Shown: positions 63,022 to 64,000 of the stretch, in pieces
Position numbering within the stretch: the first letter of the stretch is position 1
Layout of the letters: each line of letters opens with the position of its first letter
NCBI GenBank assembly: GCA_947446925.1
Contig: CANFHU010000008.1
Location: 52,220-116,219, forward strand
DNA length: 64,000 nt
Direction: 5' to 3'
Source of the DNA: Flavobacteriia bacterium
GTDB taxonomy: Bacteria; Bacteroidota; Bacteroidia; Flavobacteriales_D; Crocinitomicaceae
Notes under the pieces: generated by a model
Seen by the model: only the letters and a program-made list of their open reading frames with translations
What the model was told of the DNA's origin: nothing
Databases searched by the model: none
Position numbers and translations under genes: made by a program

Positions 63022-63594
63022 ATGAAAAAAATTATGATTTTAGCTTGTTTGTTGGTTAGTCAACTAACTTTCTCACAAACAAAATTCTCAAAAGGAGACC
63101 AATTTGTATCAGTAAGTTATGGTCTTGGTGCTATTGGTGTAAACTGGACTGATTTGTATTCAAGTTACTCTAATTATTCTTCATTTACATTTGGACCTGT
63201 TGGAGTTTATTATGAAAAGGCAATAACTGATAAAATTGGAATTGGAAAAATAGGTATTGGTGGAAGTATTAACTATTTAAGAAACTCAACAAGTTATGAT
63301 ATTTTGTCATCCAATAACTCTGTAAGTATATCACAACTTGCTGTAGCTTTAAGAGGTGCTTATCACTTTGAGTTAGAAAATAAAAAAATTGACCCATATG
63401 CTGGTGTTGGTTTAGTTTTTAGCCATTTTTCTTACAAAAGTTCTTACTCAAATGATAAGTTTTCTTTTGGTAGTCCACTAGGCACTCAAGCGTTTGTTGG
63501 TAGTAGATATTTTTTTACTGATAATATTGCTGCTTTTGCTGAGCTTGGCTATGGTCTTGCTTATTTAAACATTGGAGGAACTTATAAATTCTAA
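63022..63594 (+). CDS. outer membrane beta-barrel protein
   Basis: A 190-aa protein with signal peptide MKKIMILACLLVSQLTFSQT (cleavage after FSQ). The rest is a string of amphipathic strands rich in Gly, Ser and Tyr (GDQFVSVSYGLGAIGVNW, AYHFELENKKIDPYAGVGLVF, NIAAFAELGYGLAYLNIGGTYKF) ending in a terminal Phe, typical of OmpW/OmpA-like eight-strand barrels. Function unknown. Confidence 0.85.
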   Translation: MKKIMILACLLVSQLTFSQTKFSKGDQFVSVSYGLGAIGVNWTDLYSSYSNYSSFTFGPVGVYYEKAITDKIGIGKIGIGGSINYLRNSTSYDILSSNNSVSISQLAVALRGAYHFELENKKIDPYAGVGLVFSHFSYKSSYSNDKFSFGSPLGTQAFVGSRYFFTDNIAAFAELGYGLAYLNIGGTYKF

Positions 63595-63616
63595 ATTAAG
63601 AACTCAATATTAAAAT

Positions 63617-63652
63617 AACCCCTTTGCAACAGTTGTAGAGGGGTTTTGTTTT
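63617..63652 (+). terminator. rho-independent terminator after the barrel gene
   Basis: AACCCCTTTGCAA / TTGTAGAGGGGTT stem with wobble pairs and a short loop, followed by TTGTTTTG. It lies 22 bases after the stop. Confidence 0.75.
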
Positions 63653-63671
63653 GAAAAATACTTAAACCCTT

Positions 63672-64000
63672 ATGAAAAAACTACTTCTTACCTCAATAAC
63701 TTTTATTGTTGGAACAATAGCTTTAGGACAAAATTCAGTAAATGCAGTAGGAGGAGATATTTATAATAACACTGGTTCAGTTAGTTTTTCTATTGGGCAA
63801 GTGGCAATTGAAAATACATTAAACACAATTGGTTCCATTAGTCAAGGTGTGCAACAAGCTTTTGAAATAACAACACTTAATTTGAAAGAAAACAAACTAA
63901 ATCTTTCATTATCTGCATATCCTAACCCTGCACAAACTCAACTTATTTTACATATTGGGAACTACAACCAAGAAAAATTACAATACAACATAGTTAGTTC
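63672..64000 (+). CDS. T9SS-sorted secreted protein, 3' end cut by the window
   Basis: Partial gene, at least 109 codons and open at the window end. Signal peptide MKKLLLTSITFIVGTIALGQ, then a short region with GDIYNNTGSVSFSIGQVAIE and the start of a Por-secretion type A sorting domain, LSLSAYPNPAQTQLILHI (YPNP motif). This shows the organism uses the type IX secretion system. The protein is small: little lies between the signal and the sorting domain, so it may be an adhesin-like or remnant cargo. Confidence 0.8.
   Translation, partial: MKKLLLTSITFIVGTIALGQNSVNAVGGDIYNNTGSVSFSIGQVAIENTLNTIGSISQGVQQAFEITTLNLKENKLNLSLSAYPNPAQTQLILHIGNYNQEKLQYNIVS

Overview
The window is chromosomal DNA from a low-GC member of the Bacteroidota, most likely Flavobacteriales. 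Evidence: a type III glutamine synthetase, a TonB-receptor/DUF4249 lipoprotein pair, a Por-secretion (T9SS) type C-terminal sorting domain, a BamA-like protein with a lipoprotein signal, and many upstream regions carrying the Bacteroidota -7 promoter element TAnnTTTG instead of a sigma70 -10 box. No rRNA, tRNA, CRISPR array or intact transposase was seen.

Region 1 (1-15.8 kb) is a surface-glycan locus, almost entirely on the minus strand. In transcription order it holds gmd and fcl (GDP-L-fucose), a UDP-sugar 4-epimerase, a GT2 glycosyltransferase, a tight four-gene group (cyclase-type hydrolase, acylneuraminate-type cytidylyltransferase, D-2-hydroxyacid dehydrogenase, SDR), an FkbM methyltransferase, a Wzx-type flippase, a Wzy-type polymerase, a GT4, a DUF115-like protein, another GT2 and two methyltransferases. 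A decayed acyltransferase lies at its distal end. The four-gene group looks like a pathway to an unusual CMP-activated acid.

Region 2 (15.9-56.6 kb) is mostly core genome: DnaJ-domain protein, menE, a tsaC-like gene, an EEP hydrolase, two rhomboids, mutL, a vWA membrane protein, an ECF sigma factor and esterase, the DUF4249/TonB pair, yggS, DUF1015, an AAA/DUF4143 ATPase, a Crp/Fnr regulator followed by a DUF2892-triple rhodanese set, acyltransferase 3, TIGR02757, a LolD-like ATPase, ribBA facing a LexA-like S24 regulator, MarR, glnN, a COG2509 flavoprotein, a DUF6934 gene with a 55-aa partner, a SpoU methyltransferase, a BamA/TamA-like protein, GH25, hbd, yidC and pyrG.

Region 3 (56.7-63.0 kb) is an accessory island of toxin-antitoxin-like and decayed genes. 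It has a YoeB-type toxin frame with no normal start, a MITE-like element with terminal inverted repeats, a DUF2071 gene, an orphan XRE antitoxin with an apparent HigB remnant, a frameshifted DUF4143 ATPase behind a 33-bp-period operator array, an intact HigBA-like pair and a small XRE regulator. These are separated by at least five copies of a composite, hairpin-forming intergenic repeat, all in one orientation. This repeat-punctuated layout is the best candidate here for something not well described.

Region 4 (63.0-64.0 kb) has an outer-membrane beta-barrel gene, a terminator, and the start of a T9SS-cargo gene cut by the window end.

Functional calls are from motif recognition by eye; no database search was run.
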